Origin: Litoditis marina
Lineage: Eukaryota; Nematoda; Chromadorea; Rhabditida; Rhabditidae
Reading direction: 5' to 3'
NCBI GenBank assembly: GCA_964036275.1
Contig: OZ038439.1
Coordinates: 10,558,904-10,622,903, forward strand
Length of the DNA stretch: 64,000 nucleotides
The notes beneath the pieces were generated by a model, which ran no database searches, was not told where the DNA came from, and saw only the letters and a program-made list of their open reading frames with translations. Both the position numbers and the translations under genes were made by a program. Below are positions 35,100-47,300 of this stretch, piece by piece. Position 1 is the first letter of the stretch; every line of letters starts with the position of its first letter.

Positions 35100-36360
35100 T
35101 TCTTCATGATCTCTTTCCAGCCGAAGCAATCTCTGAGCCATTCCCATCATCTATTCTCCAGCATCCTTCAACTACCCTCATCATCACTGCCAAAAACCAA
35201 ATAACTACGAATTCAGTAGGTCAAAAGTACGGAAAATCAACTATACTACTAGTAAAATCATGTCAAACCTGGGATATCCACTACATTCAGAAGTGTGCAG
35301 CGACAAAGTGCACAACTGCTCAATGAATTTGTCAGAATAAATGAACATGATTTCGTTTGTAAAACGAAAAGCCATTTACATTATGTCAACTACGTTTTCG
35401 CGACTGTCAAGAAAATGTACCAAAACATCTACCGTTATACTTATTTTTGTGATTATGTTAGATTTATCTTCCTTTCCATTGTGTCTGTTTTGCACGTTTC
35501 ATCTTTTCATTTGTTTCAAACGGAACTACCAGGGATCAAGCAAAATCATGTACAAAAGCTTTCTCTGTTCATAATTAGTTCGAAATAGAACATAATAAAT
35601 TGTTTGCGATTCAACTAGCACTAATTAGCTTAATTTCGCAACACTTTTGCGTGAACCTTTTTTCTAATTGTGCCGGCAGACAGTGGGTTTGAATAATTGA
35701 ACAACAGCTCTCCCACGCCCTCTCATACCACATCATTCGCAAAGATACGTTCTCAAAAAATCCAAAAATTCTTAAAATAGTCCTCCTTAAAAAACGAATG
35801 TTTTGATTAATAAAGTATTTCGGAAACAGTCTACTTTCCAGTTATTATCGATTGAGAATAACATCTTTTGGGTTTTTCAACAGTTTTTCACTTTCATCGT
35901 TCGGAAATAGAACCTCAAAGATACTTTCCGGATTTTTCTCACTAATTTTTTAACTTTCATACATCTTTTCAATACAACTCGGTATTTTTATTAATTTCAT
36001 CTTTGTAAATAATGAAATCTCGTATTTTCTGCTCTCCCACGCCCTCGAATCATATCATTCAGAAAGATACTTTCTCCCAAAATCATAACATATTTCCTAA
36101 AATAATAGTGCTTGGAACTAAAAACATAGTACCCTATATATTCTGTTTTCATCGATTTCATTATGGAGAATTAAACCTTTAAGCACCACTTAGAAAGACA
36201 ACCTGAAAGCTTTTCCTTTTCTCACTTTTTTAAATGTCGTTCCACTTTTTTATGCGAAGATACTTTCCATTTTCACCCGTATGAAATAAGATCTATCTGT
36301 TTTTCTGTTCTGCTGTGTTTATACTTTGATTATTTCGCATCCTCACTCTTATTTATAGTT
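35100..36360. other. AT-rich region, no gene recognised
   Basis: A degraded family-1 MITE remnant lies at about 35245-35325. CCCACGCCCTC with a following CATTC(G/A)(C/G)AAAGATAC occurs at 35712 and 36038, showing an old duplication. The 97-codon plus frame at 35295 has no recognisable features. Confidence 0.45.
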
Positions 36361-36365
36361 GGTTC

Positions 36366-36592
36366 CATCTACTTATAACCCTCTACAGTAATAAGATCAT
36401 ACTTCTAGGGCAACGTTTGGTACGTCAGCGTTTTTGAATTTTCTCGGAATTTCAGTGGTGTCTTCTGCATCTTTACTACTTAAACTTCTGAAAGTTTGAA
36501 ACTAAAATAATGAACTATTCATTAGAAAAAGTCTTTGGAATATTTGAAGGTTTAATGTGGAAGGACATCGATTGGTGAAACAGAGTATAACC
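36366..36592. repeat. Dispersed repeat, copy 3 of 3
   Basis: TTATAACCCTCTACAGTAAT to GATTGGTGAAACAGAGTATA; related to 1-222 and 30036-30262. Confidence 0.6.
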
Positions 36593-37044
36593 ACTTTGCT
36601 ATTGCAGGCAGATCTAACTACAGTTTGAAATACTAATACTAATATTACTAATAATAAAAAGAAAGAAATTCATTATCTATACACCTCTTGAATTCCCACA
36701 TTCTCCGTTTCTCTAATTATTCGTAGGTACGATGTGTGAAAACTGTGTGATGTTTGTGGCCTGTTTCTAACAACTTGTTTTGAATATTCTCAGATAATCC
36801 TTTTACAACTTTACACATTTGAAAAAGCTCCCCCTCCCTCGTTCTCCCTCTCTTTCTCTATTAATCTCTTATTCTTTTTCTCTTTCTCTTTCTCTCTCTC
36901 TTTCTATCTCTCTCTCTCTTTCTTTCTCTCTCCAAACAGTTTTTCATGAATTTGAATAAAAATTGAGCAACAGCTTCAACGTCATCATTTTGGAAATTAC
37001 CATGTTCATATTACTAAATTATTACATATTACCATGGAAATTAC

Positions 37045-37398
<354 letters not shown>

Positions 37399-37859
37399 TA
37401 TAGGTGTCAATTTTGATGTGATAAGTTCATTGAAGTATGACGTATGAAAAAAATCCAATCATGTGAACGTAATGATTCGTGGTAATTTCTGTGCTGTTCT
37501 TTCACTATCTCAGTAGAAAACCGTTTCATCTTATTTTGATCGAGACAGAACTATCTATCTCACGAAATTTCTCGAATCTCTTTCGACCTACTTTTGAATC
37601 ATTCTGCATTCATTTTGTATTCACACTTTTGAACTCATTTACAATTTCAATAGATTATTCTATTCTATTCTATTCTACTCTTAAATATAAAAGGTAAAAA
37701 CTGTAAAGATGCAAACAACCACATTCTTTTTCATCCTTTTAGATTTCCCCAATTGAAAGTCCATAAATGTATACTTATGGCTTTTATCACGATCGAACTA
37801 CGACGAAGATTTGCTAATTCCTCATCAGTAAAGAGTATAACAGTACATAATACAAATGT

Positions 37860-38605
37860 GTTGATGTTAGTCATGTTTCATGTGCTCATTTACTAGCAGT
37901 TTTAACACTTTCTCAGACAATTCTATCTAGATTAATCTTTCACCAGTCTTGTGATCTACTCCATGTATTTTCACGTTTCACGTGACTTTTCAACTTACTA
38001 GTTATTTCACCACTTTCTCCGACAATTTCTACGCTCCTCCTTCTCCGTTCATGTGATCTATTCCATATATTTTCACGTTGCACGTGAAATATTTCCCGGT
38101 TCACGTGCCCATTTACTAGTTCTTCTACCGCTTTCTCCGACGAATTCTATCTATTTAGCGAACTGAGCCAAAGGCGCTAGTTAATCCGTAACCAGCACTT
38201 AGTGTCCACATTTTCTCCTCGCCTCATTTCCTGGCAGGCGGCCAATTTATGGGAAAACAATACTTGCCGAATGACTCCAGTTGGATCGAATGTCACGTGA
38301 AACGTGTGAACGTGAAGAGCACGTCACATGTTTCACGTGAACTTTAATTTGGTTTCAATTTCTGTAATTGTGTTTATGTATGGGAAAACAATAGTTGCGA
38401 AATACGCCGACTGTACTAAAGGAAAAGGCACGTGAATTGTGAGAACGTGAAAAGCACGTCACATGTTCCACGTAAACTATGGCTTTATTCCGATATAAAT
38501 TTATGTGAAACCATACTTGCCGAATGAGTCTAGTTCTCTAGTTGAATCGAAATTCACATGAAACGTTAGAACGTGGAGTAGACACGTTTCACGTGACTTT
38601 GAGTG
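37860..38605. repeat. Tandem CACGTG-hairpin units
   Basis: First, three diverged units of roughly 110 bp (about 37888, 37995, 38110), each with TTTACTAG, a CTTTCTC(A/C)GAC word and, in the first two, GTGATCTA then TTTTCACGTT. Then three units (about 38252, 38379, 38504) that start at AAAACAATA or AAACCATA and contain a small palindrome built from CACGTGAAAC and its complement. Dense CACGTG words could bind bHLH factors, but the hairpin arrangement fits repeated MITE ends better. Confidence 0.55.
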
Positions 38606-38803
38606 TTAAAGGGGGACAGAAAGGAAAGTTAATATGAAAGAGCTTATCAAGAGAAACCGATAAGTATATCTTTTAATTCAGACTTACAAACCTAATTTGC
38701 ATACGGTTGACTTGTGTCTGCCTGTTTTGGCGCGCGCAACGTTATATTTAGGTACCCCGGGGTACCTAAACTAGCGTTCCTTTCTGCCCCCCCCCCCCTT
38801 TAA
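38606..38803. mobile_element. TTAA-flanked MITE (piggyBac-like), copy 2
   Basis: TTAAAGGGGGACAGAAA at the left, TTTCTGCCCCCC then CTTTAA at the right. Interior GCATACGGTTGACTTG and GGCGCGCGCA as in the copy at 1710-1902. TTAA at both borders. Confidence 0.7.
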
Positions 38804-38954
38804 GTTCTCAAAACTTTAGTCGAAAGTCACGTGAAATGTATGATGTGAGAAGTATATCACACGTTTTACGTAAATTATAACACTACTTCGATTTTAATAG
38901 GATGTAGGTTTGAACCCTTGAACTCCCTCCAGAGATCTCTCTGTGTCTCTAAAG

Positions 38955-39340
38955 AGAGAGAGGGGGTGGAGAGAGGGGGGAGAGGGAGGGGGTGAGAGAG
39001 AGGGTAAGACAGAGAGAGGGTGAGAGAGAGGGGGTGGAGAGAGGGGGGAGAGAGAGGGTGAGAGAGGGAACGAGAGAGAAGAGGGAGGGGAGTGGGAGAG
39101 AGGGGGTGAGAGAGAGAGTGAGAGATAGGGGGTGAGATAGAGAGGGGGTGAGAGATAGGGGGTGAGAGAGAGGGTAAGACAGAGAGAGGGTGAGAGAGAG
39201 GGGGTGGAGAGAGGGGGAGGAGAGAGAGGGTGAGAGAGGGAACGAGAGAAGAGAGGGAGGGGAGTGGGAGAGAGGGGGTGAGAGAGAGGGGGTGAGAGAT
39301 AGGGGGTGAGAGATAGGGTGAGAGATACGTAGAACCATTG
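38955..39340. repeat. GA-rich minisatellite
   Basis: GAGAGAGGGGGTGAGAGA-type units with repeated GGTAAGACAGAGAGAGG blocks (39003 and 39171), so the tract itself is duplicated with a period near 170 bp. Minus-strand frames encode LSPPLSHPLS repeats and are artefacts. Confidence 0.85.
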
Positions 39341-39479
39341 CTTTGAACCCTTGATCTCTCTTGTCTGCCTCCTCCAAACGTCATTCTCAGAGTAATTTGA
39401 CCCCGCCCTCCCCATTTGCATTTCCGTACAGAATTTCAAGACGATTTACACGTTATCCGACAATCGCTTGAAGAGGATA

Positions 39480-39745
39480 GACATAAATCTCCCCTCTATC
39501 TCTTTTTTTCTCTTCTTGTCTGTTTCTCTCTCTCTCTCTTTCTTTTTTTCCTTCTCTCACACTCTGGCTCCCTTTCTCTTTGTTTCCCTTTGTCTGTCTC
39601 CATCTCTAATCTTCTCTGAATCCTCACACCGCATTACCTTTTGGTTTGTCTCTCCCTCTTCTCTCTATCCCTCCCTTCCCTCTCTTTTTTCCTCTCTCTC
39701 TCTCTCTGTCTGCTTCTCTCTCCCTCTCTCCCTCCCAATCACCCG
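39480..39745. repeat. CT-rich low-complexity tract
   Basis: TCTCTC/TTCCCTC simple sequence; the SLSLSF frames are not genes. Confidence 0.8.
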
Positions 39746-40186
39746 CCCCTTGATATCTGTTCTCATCTACATACCCCAAGGGAAATCCACCCTCATTTCC
39801 CGTGTTTACTTTTTTTTTAATAATAAACTTTATCAGTATAGTGATGGACAAACAAAGAGTTACGAATTAAAACCATATGAACTGATATTTGAGAAAATAA
39901 AGAAAAAGAAAAACTAGTACATACGCAAGTTGCTAATTTGTTGATACTACTGAGACTCAGTGAGAAGACCGAGATGGAAAGGGTACCCAAGATTGATTGA
40001 TGTTAAACCGGAAACCAAAGCGATCAAAGTACGAAAACACCACCTTCTTTGTATTAGAACCCGGAATATAATATGAAATTTGCATTACATAACTACATTA
40101 GTTCAATTCCGGTTTTCACTTACGAGATTTTTGAGCGAGTGAAACCTTTTAGATTTCTGTCAATTATTATTGAAAACTTGCGAGTT

Positions 40187-40319
40187 ATACTGTTAGTCGA
40201 TTGCACAGTCACGTGCAACTTGTTAAACACAGCAGAACTCAGAAACGTGCAATGAAAAAGTGCACGATTCCTCATTAGAATGCTGACTTTACGTGACTTT
40301 TCAACTCACTTCTAGTATA
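40187..40319. mobile_element. CACGTG MITE (family 1), copy
   Basis: TTATACTGTTAGTCGATTGC at the left, CACTTCTAGTATAG at the right, with CACAGCAGAACTCAGAAAC between. Confidence 0.75.
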
Positions 40320-40361
40320 GTTAGTGCGTGTTTTCATTTTTCTACCCATTTCAACCTTCGT

Positions 40362-40560
40362 GATATAGTCGTCGCCAACGGAAATGGAGAGGGTACTGTA
40401 TATCTCACTTTGCACCGTGTACGCACAGATGTCTTCGATTCCAAAGGTTGCCGCTTGTGTGCGCTGATAGCGCAGTGGTTAGCGGCCTGCTACCACTGTT
40501 TTGGTCGCAGGTTCGATTCCGGCGAGCGACAGAAATATATAAATTTGGCACTAACTATAG
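40362..40560 (+). mobile_element. tRNA-derived SINE-like element
   Basis: GTCGTCGCCAACGGAAATG start, A box AGCGCAGTGGTTAGCG, B box GCAGGTTCGATTCCGGCG, end AAATTTGGCACTAACTATAG. The best preserved tRNA-like part of the family. Confidence 0.7.
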
Positions 40561-41212
40561 GACTTCCCTGAAACCCTTTTCACTGAAATTCTAGCAGGAT
40601 CATCAGTTTAGGTGAATCTATTTGTGGCTTCTTTTATCACTCATAATTATTTACAACAAGCTCATTCTGTGATAATTGACTTATAATCATACATTCTCTA
40701 TTACACCGTTCTCTCAAACAAGCAAACGAGACGAACTGTATTTAAAAAAATACTTTTAGTAACTCATTTTTTTCTCATTTCACTCCATTTTCTCCTATTA
40801 CCGCAGCTTTTTGTTTACTCAATTCGAATTACGCGTCGATGCCAATTTTCTCAGACTTGATTATCTTCTGTGAAAATGAGTAATTTCAGCTCGTGCATCA
40901 TGGGGCTGGAGATGTTCGCCATTCACAATGAAGTCAGTCACACACTATTTCACAACAATACATTGGTTTTTTCCTAAATCAACTAATTTAGAGTTTTCAG
41001 CTATTTATTCAACTTCAAAAACGTCGGAAACATGGCATGATGTACATTCGGTTTTTCCGGACAATTCCCTGGAGAATCCGATTCTTATTGAATTAATTTA
41101 TTGCAATTCAAAAAATGGATCTTCAAGTTATGTTCAAAACCGTTCCACCAGTAACAGACGCAGTAGCACACACATTCAAGAACGTGTTGTTGTGGAATAA
41201 AACTAATTTACC

Positions 41213-41256
41213 CACATTTCTAGACAGTCCCCTCTCTGGAGGGACAGGAGTCGAAC
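41213..41256 (+). repeat. Partial duplicate of the channel's first exon start
   Basis: TCTAGACAGTCCCCTCTCTG and the next 24 bases repeat 41381-41424, including the acceptor and the GGGACAGGAGT codons, but the ATG is CTG here and a stop follows soon. A decoy acceptor, not a functional exon. Confidence 0.7.
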
Positions 41257-41397
41257 CGTAGAAAAACATAAAAACTACCGTACAGAAAACCAAATTTTCT
41301 TTTTCTAGACGAAATATTGTGCATCTTTCGAGGGAAACTTCATTTACCCCAATGTTCCAGACAATTATATTTCTCACTTTTCTAGACAGTTCCCTCT

Positions 41398-44300
41398 ATG
41401 GAGGGACAGGAGTCTAACCGTCGGCTGGGTATCGGGGCCGGGGCCCTGTTGTGCTACCTGTTCATTGGGGCCATTGTGTTTATGAGGTAGGAAATAAATC
41501 TGTTTCATCTTTTGTGCTATACAGTTTCTCAGTTCAAGGTGCTTTACAGTTTTTCAAACCTTAAAGGGGGGCTGCATTGAATGACGAATTTGGCTAACGG
41601 CGTTAGCCGCAAAGGCACGAGAGTCAGACAAGTGCGCAATCAATATATTCATTCACTTCAAATCATCCCCTGCGTCTCTGACAGTAAGCAAAGAATCGGT
41701 AAACTTTTGAAAACAGTGGTTTGAAATGGACATTATAGTAAGAAAAGGTCGTATATCGAATTGTCTCAGTTCGATCTTTTATTTGAAAATTCATTATAGC
41801 CCCCCCCCCTTTGATACGGCTGAAATACCGGAGAATAATTGACTTGCACGCTATTTTTCACGGTGATCTGGAATGTTTGTTGGTGAACTCTATATCTAAC
41901 CGGGTTTTTAGGCAACCAACTCATTTTTGGTAATCTAATTTTCAGGTTACTTGAGTAGGCAATTGGATGGTAACCTAAAATGAGAAACCGGTTGCCTGTT
42001 TCTCTAACGCAGAATGTGGTTTCAACCGTTACTTCGAACGGTAACCGCATTTCAGTTTTAGGTTACTTCCAGGTTACCTACGAAGGTAACCTGAAAATAG
42101 TTTACCAAAAAGGGTTAGGTTACCCTAAAATCCCGGTTATTTGTGGAATTGGCCATGTTTGTTTCCGAAAAAAGTTCAAAAATGTAAAAGGGAGAGAGTT
42201 TGAATGTAGGACAAGAACATCCTGTCACGCATTTTTGTCCTGCGGAAAATTGCGCGTTTTCGTGAACGTCCAGCTTTCAATTTGATTTTCTACTGAAAAT
42301 TGATTTGAAAGTTGTATCATTGACTTTTTCTACATGTTTAACATTGAAAAACTAAAGACAAACGAATAAAAGATTATTGATTTTTCAAAGATCAAAAAGT
42401 TTCAGATTAGAATACCCGCTGGAGAGAATAGAACGGGAGACGTATAAGGAGTACCGAGACCAGTGGACTCAGAAGCTGATGGCCGTTGGTATTGAAGGTA
42501 GGTCAAAGGTCAAAGGTCATGGTTAATGGAGAAGTAGGTCATGAGTATTTGTAAGCTGAGGTAGGTCATAGTCAATGACAGATTAATTATATATGTAAGA
42601 ATTAGAGACATAATGTGGTCTGCTGGGACACTCGCTCTGACACAATACCATAATGTGTTAATGACATCAAATAGAAGTACCTATTTGTAGAGAAGAAAAG
42701 GGAGAGAGAGAGAGCGAGAGAGAGAGAGAGAGAGAGATGGCGGATAAAATGACGTGGAGACGAGAAACAGAAAGAAAGGAAGAGAGAAGGAGAAATAAAA
42801 ACAAGAGAAAGAGAGAGAGAGATGTCAGCTGAGAGAGAGACGCTGGGAAGTCAGACAGAACTCCTTATCAGTCAGCCGTTCTCCTATCCAGTTGTTTGTT
42901 CTCTTCTGTTCTCTGCTCCAAATATGGTCCAGAATGTCTCTTACCAAAAGTTTACTCCCAAACATTCTCGAAAAGTCAATAATCGTTTCTTTGTTTATTT
43001 ATACACATTTTCTAGTTTCGACACTATTTTTAATTTTTAAAAAACAATAATCAAACGTAACTCAACTTCAGCTTTTCTTCACTCAACGATTATGACATGC
43101 ATAGTCGATATATAAATTAGTGGTGAATATAACTTGTATAAATAGATTCTATGTCGAAGTAACGTTTTCATGTTTGTTTGCTTCTGAATTCTAGAAAATT
43201 TCTCAAATCAGTTTTCTGACCTCTAGTGCAACCACTCGTTCTTCTGACCTTTCACGCGGGAAATATGGCCTCCTTACGATCGGTCAAAAAGTGGTTGTCA
43301 AACCCGATGCATCAAATACATAAATCATCAATTGTATGCTTGTTTTCAACATGATTTATTATTTTCAAAATTGGTCGTAGGAATGAAAGCTGTTGAATGA
43401 AACGATACTATTTTTGAACCATTTACACTCTTGGGACTTCCAGCTTCCAAGTTTTGCACGTTTTTATTAAAGTAATTTAATTCGGAAATGCCTATTAATA
43501 ATTTTCTCTTGAATACACTCCATCAATTCTAGTAGACAGAAACTTCCATTTCATAGGCATAGTTACCGCATATTACGTACATTATTTTTATGTGTAAGTT
43601 ATTCAGATCGACCTTTCAGTCATCAATCAATAACTATAGTTGGCACTAAGATCCAAATGTTTTGCCCGAATCCCATTTTGATGCGCCTCGGTTTTTTGAT
43701 AGTATTTCTGAGTACGTTCATACCATCCTGCGTCTCCTCAAACATACGCTATTTCGCTGCTCTCACATCCGCCGGGATGTAAGAGACGAGAAATAGTGAG
43801 GCAAAGCGAGAGACACAGGATGGGATGAAGGGGCCGGGAGCATCTAGCATACGTACTCTATCTTCTTTGGAGTCTTATTGTCATGTGATTCCTTCTGGTT
43901 ACTGAACATTATTCCAAGCAAAACACAATACCTACCGCTTAAAAACTACTATTGTCGATCTTACAGTCAATTAGATTCAATCGATAATCGTAGTTTGGTC
44001 CGGATTTAATTGATATTTTATAATAACATCTCTCCGAATTCAATTGATAATCGTAGTTTGTACTTTGATCAGATGTCCTCCACGGATTCCATGATATTCT
44101 TCGGTATCCTAGTCGTTATTCTCTATCTCTGTGCCGGCGCCTGGCTTTTTCAATCAGTTGAGCTGGAGCATGAAATAGCAGCTAGAAACACGTTCCAACA
44201 GGCTATTCAGAGGTTCAAAAACGTGACCGGCTCTCCACGTGAGTTTCACGTGATTGTCGTGAGAGTTTTTGAGTCATGAGTAGGACGTGAATTTCAATCA

Positions 44301-47300
44301 CGTGAGTTTCACGTGATTTTGTGTGAGAGTTTCTGAGTCACGTGAGTTCGACGTGATTTTGCGTGAAAGTACATACATAATCGACGCGGGTGGTTTCCTG
44401 CAACTGCACACTGGTTTTGTTTATATTATAGTAATGCCCTGACATTGAATTTAGTTTTTCAAAGAAGATCTTGGAACAGATAGTGCAAGTGCTTGAACAC
44501 AGACATATTTCAATTAGCAGATTCAGTGAAAAAATAGGAGAGCGAGCGAAAGGAAGTGGAAGATAGAGGGATGATAAGAAAATGCAGTTCACGTTCGCAT
44601 AAAAGATCACGTGAAGAAAGTGTGATGGCTCTGAAAATTTTCATCAGTACTTGGGTACTTCATGAGTTCGTTCAGTTGTAGTGAGGGGTTTTTCTTCAAA
44701 TCTGATTAATTTACAAAAGATTGCTGATCAAAATATTTGTAACCAATTTACAAAAAAATATTATTTAGTTCACAAAATATTGTTGTTTTTTCCAGAATCG
44801 GAGATCGATCGTCTGTTCGACGACATCCGCGACGCGGCCCTCAACGGAATTTGGGTGGAGAAAAATGTGTCGAATCGGCCGAACTGGTCATTCGGACAGG
44901 CGTTTTTCTTCTCCGGGACACTTATCAGCACCGTTGGTCGGTTACATTAAAATTGTCAAATTTGAGGAATATGAACAAGCTAAACGGATTGGCGTATACG
45001 GTGCATGTTTCGTGTCCCGTTATGTTTATAGTTCGATTCCATTTCTTTTTAATAGGTTCTGAGGGACACTGATCAGCACCGTTGGTCAATTGTAGTTCCC
45101 ACATTCACACACAACTCACAACCAGAGGCCGTATGCATGAAACATCCCGGGCCGGGTTGGGATGCTATCCCGAGGTGAATTGGCCGGGAAATAGCTCGGG
45201 ATAGCATCCGAACCCGGCCCGGGATGTTTCATGCATACGGCCTCAGTCAGACAGCCACTTTTGTAGAGCCTGCGCCGATGGAGTGCGCAGATGTCTGCGG
45301 CCTCATCACCATGGTCTCTCTCGTTTTTAAAATTGGGAAATCGTGGAAAATTGGCGGGGGTTCATCAATTGGGCTGTTCGAAGAGTGTTTTGCGTTTCTA
45401 CAACAAAAATTTCCCGATGAGTGTCACTTCGCGTACGAGAGAAGGTGAACTTTCCTATGTTTCCTACTTTTCCAGGATACGGTCGCGTTTCGCCGCGCAC
45501 CGAACACGGAAAACTCTTCACCATCTTCTACTGCATCATCGGTGGGTTCATGTGGTATTTTCCACCAATATGAAGTTTTTATTCATGTTTAGTTTGTTTA
45601 TTGTTTCTTTCGGTTTCTGATTGCCTCATACGTTTTTTCCAATGTTTCCCTTTGCGCTTCGGTCGAAATTCGTGAACCTCGGCGTGTATCGAGTTGAGAT
45701 CAACAAACTACAAGGATGATTCGGTCACTGTCTACTATTCTCAAATATCCGCAAACAATAGGTCCAAATGAGATAATTATATTTTTTTCGATTTTCCAGG
45801 CATCCCTTTGACCCTAGCTCTTCTCTCTGCCGTGGTGGCCCGAATGAAGACCCCCTCCCAATGGTTGAGGGGACAATTGAACAAGAAACTGGCCAATCAC
45901 ATGCAGGAGAAACAGATACAGGTGAATAAAAGTACAGAAAGTGAAAAAGTTTAAAACTTTTTCACTGAACTTTATTCGAGCAAAAAAGAAGCGATTGTAG
46001 CTTCTTACCGATCGAGACCTGTAATTTATTCACGCCTTTTAGGTTTGTGAAGCTAATAAGTAAATAATAAGTTGTTATTGAATCTCGACCTCAGTTCTCT
46101 TGGTCTACCACCACACAAGAAAGTAAAGTTACTGTATATGGTGGGGGGGGGGGGGTAATAGTACCACGAAGGGGGCGATTGTATCCCCCCCCCCCCCGTT
46201 TTCTTCCGTTTTTAAAGTTGTGAATCACGGCGTTTTTTGAAATCAAACTACAACAATGGGGTCACTTTTTACAACTCATCGATTCCAGGTGTTCCATCTA
46301 CTGACTGTCTGTGTGTTTCTATTGGTATTCGTGTTCATAATCCCCTCCCTCATTTTCACGTCAATCGAGGAGGAATGGACTTTTCTCGACTCTTTCTACT
46401 ATTGTTTCGTCTCTTTGACTACAATTGGATTAGGTACGTTTCGAGAAAATATATAATCGTTCAAATACAAAGTATACTGTATCCTTAGATTATGATGTGT
46501 GCAACTACTAGAGCGTATAGACAACTCCCAGCCAATTGGCCATCGATCTTAGTAGCGATCACAGCCTGTCTGCGGCCTCATTGACCTGCATGCTCTCTCC
46601 ATTTTGCAGCTGGTCAATCGCAGCAAACGGGAACGAATGTTTTTAAGCGATTATAGATTGGCAAATCGGTGATAAACCCGTAGTAGAGAACATACGTTTT
46701 CTTGTGTAATGTCAATATCCTATCTCTAGTTGATGAAAACAGAAAAAAAAACGGGAATGTGGTATGTGTATGTGCATCTGACATGAATGTGTTACAACTT
46801 CAACGAACCCCGAACTTTTTGTTTAGAAAAACTAGATTTAGTTTATTGCCAATGTTTGCTTTGACCCCAAAAAGGATTTTTCAAAAAACTTGTTAGTTGA
46901 GTATGTTTATACAAGCAACGTGGTTTTGTATAATAATTTCAAATTCCTGGTTTTTCTTATGATTGAAATTGATCGAAAAACTCTTTCCAGGTGATTATGA
47001 GCCGGGAGACCATCCGGACATGCCACTTAGTGGACTCTACAAAATAGCCGCTACTTGTGAGTTGAACGTCTTCTAATTAAGTTTGTTATCCATTTTTTAA
47101 TTGAAATTATTGTATTTTAAAAGAAACGTGCAACAAATACATTTCGTTGGGTTCCAATTTCTCTGTTCGTTTTCCAAAATATCAATTGAAAATGGAAACA
47201 CCTGTATCATATACGACTGCTAGTTGGATAGCAGTCTCATACAGTATACCTTCTAACGTATTAAGTAAACCTTTTAGATATTACATTAAAAAACTTGCTA

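Noticed and set aside
38875..39439. Minus-strand frames of 142-181 codons rich in LSPPLSHP
   Set aside because: Translation of a GA-rich minisatellite; open in all three frames, as expected from the repeat.
39416..39917. 149-codon plus-strand frame with SLSLSF stretches
   Set aside because: Mostly a CT-rich tract.
40898..40932. Small upstream exon (MGLEMFAIHNE) for the channel
   Set aside because: Would join in frame, but the donor GTCAGT is weak and the exon is tiny; mentioned only as a possibility.
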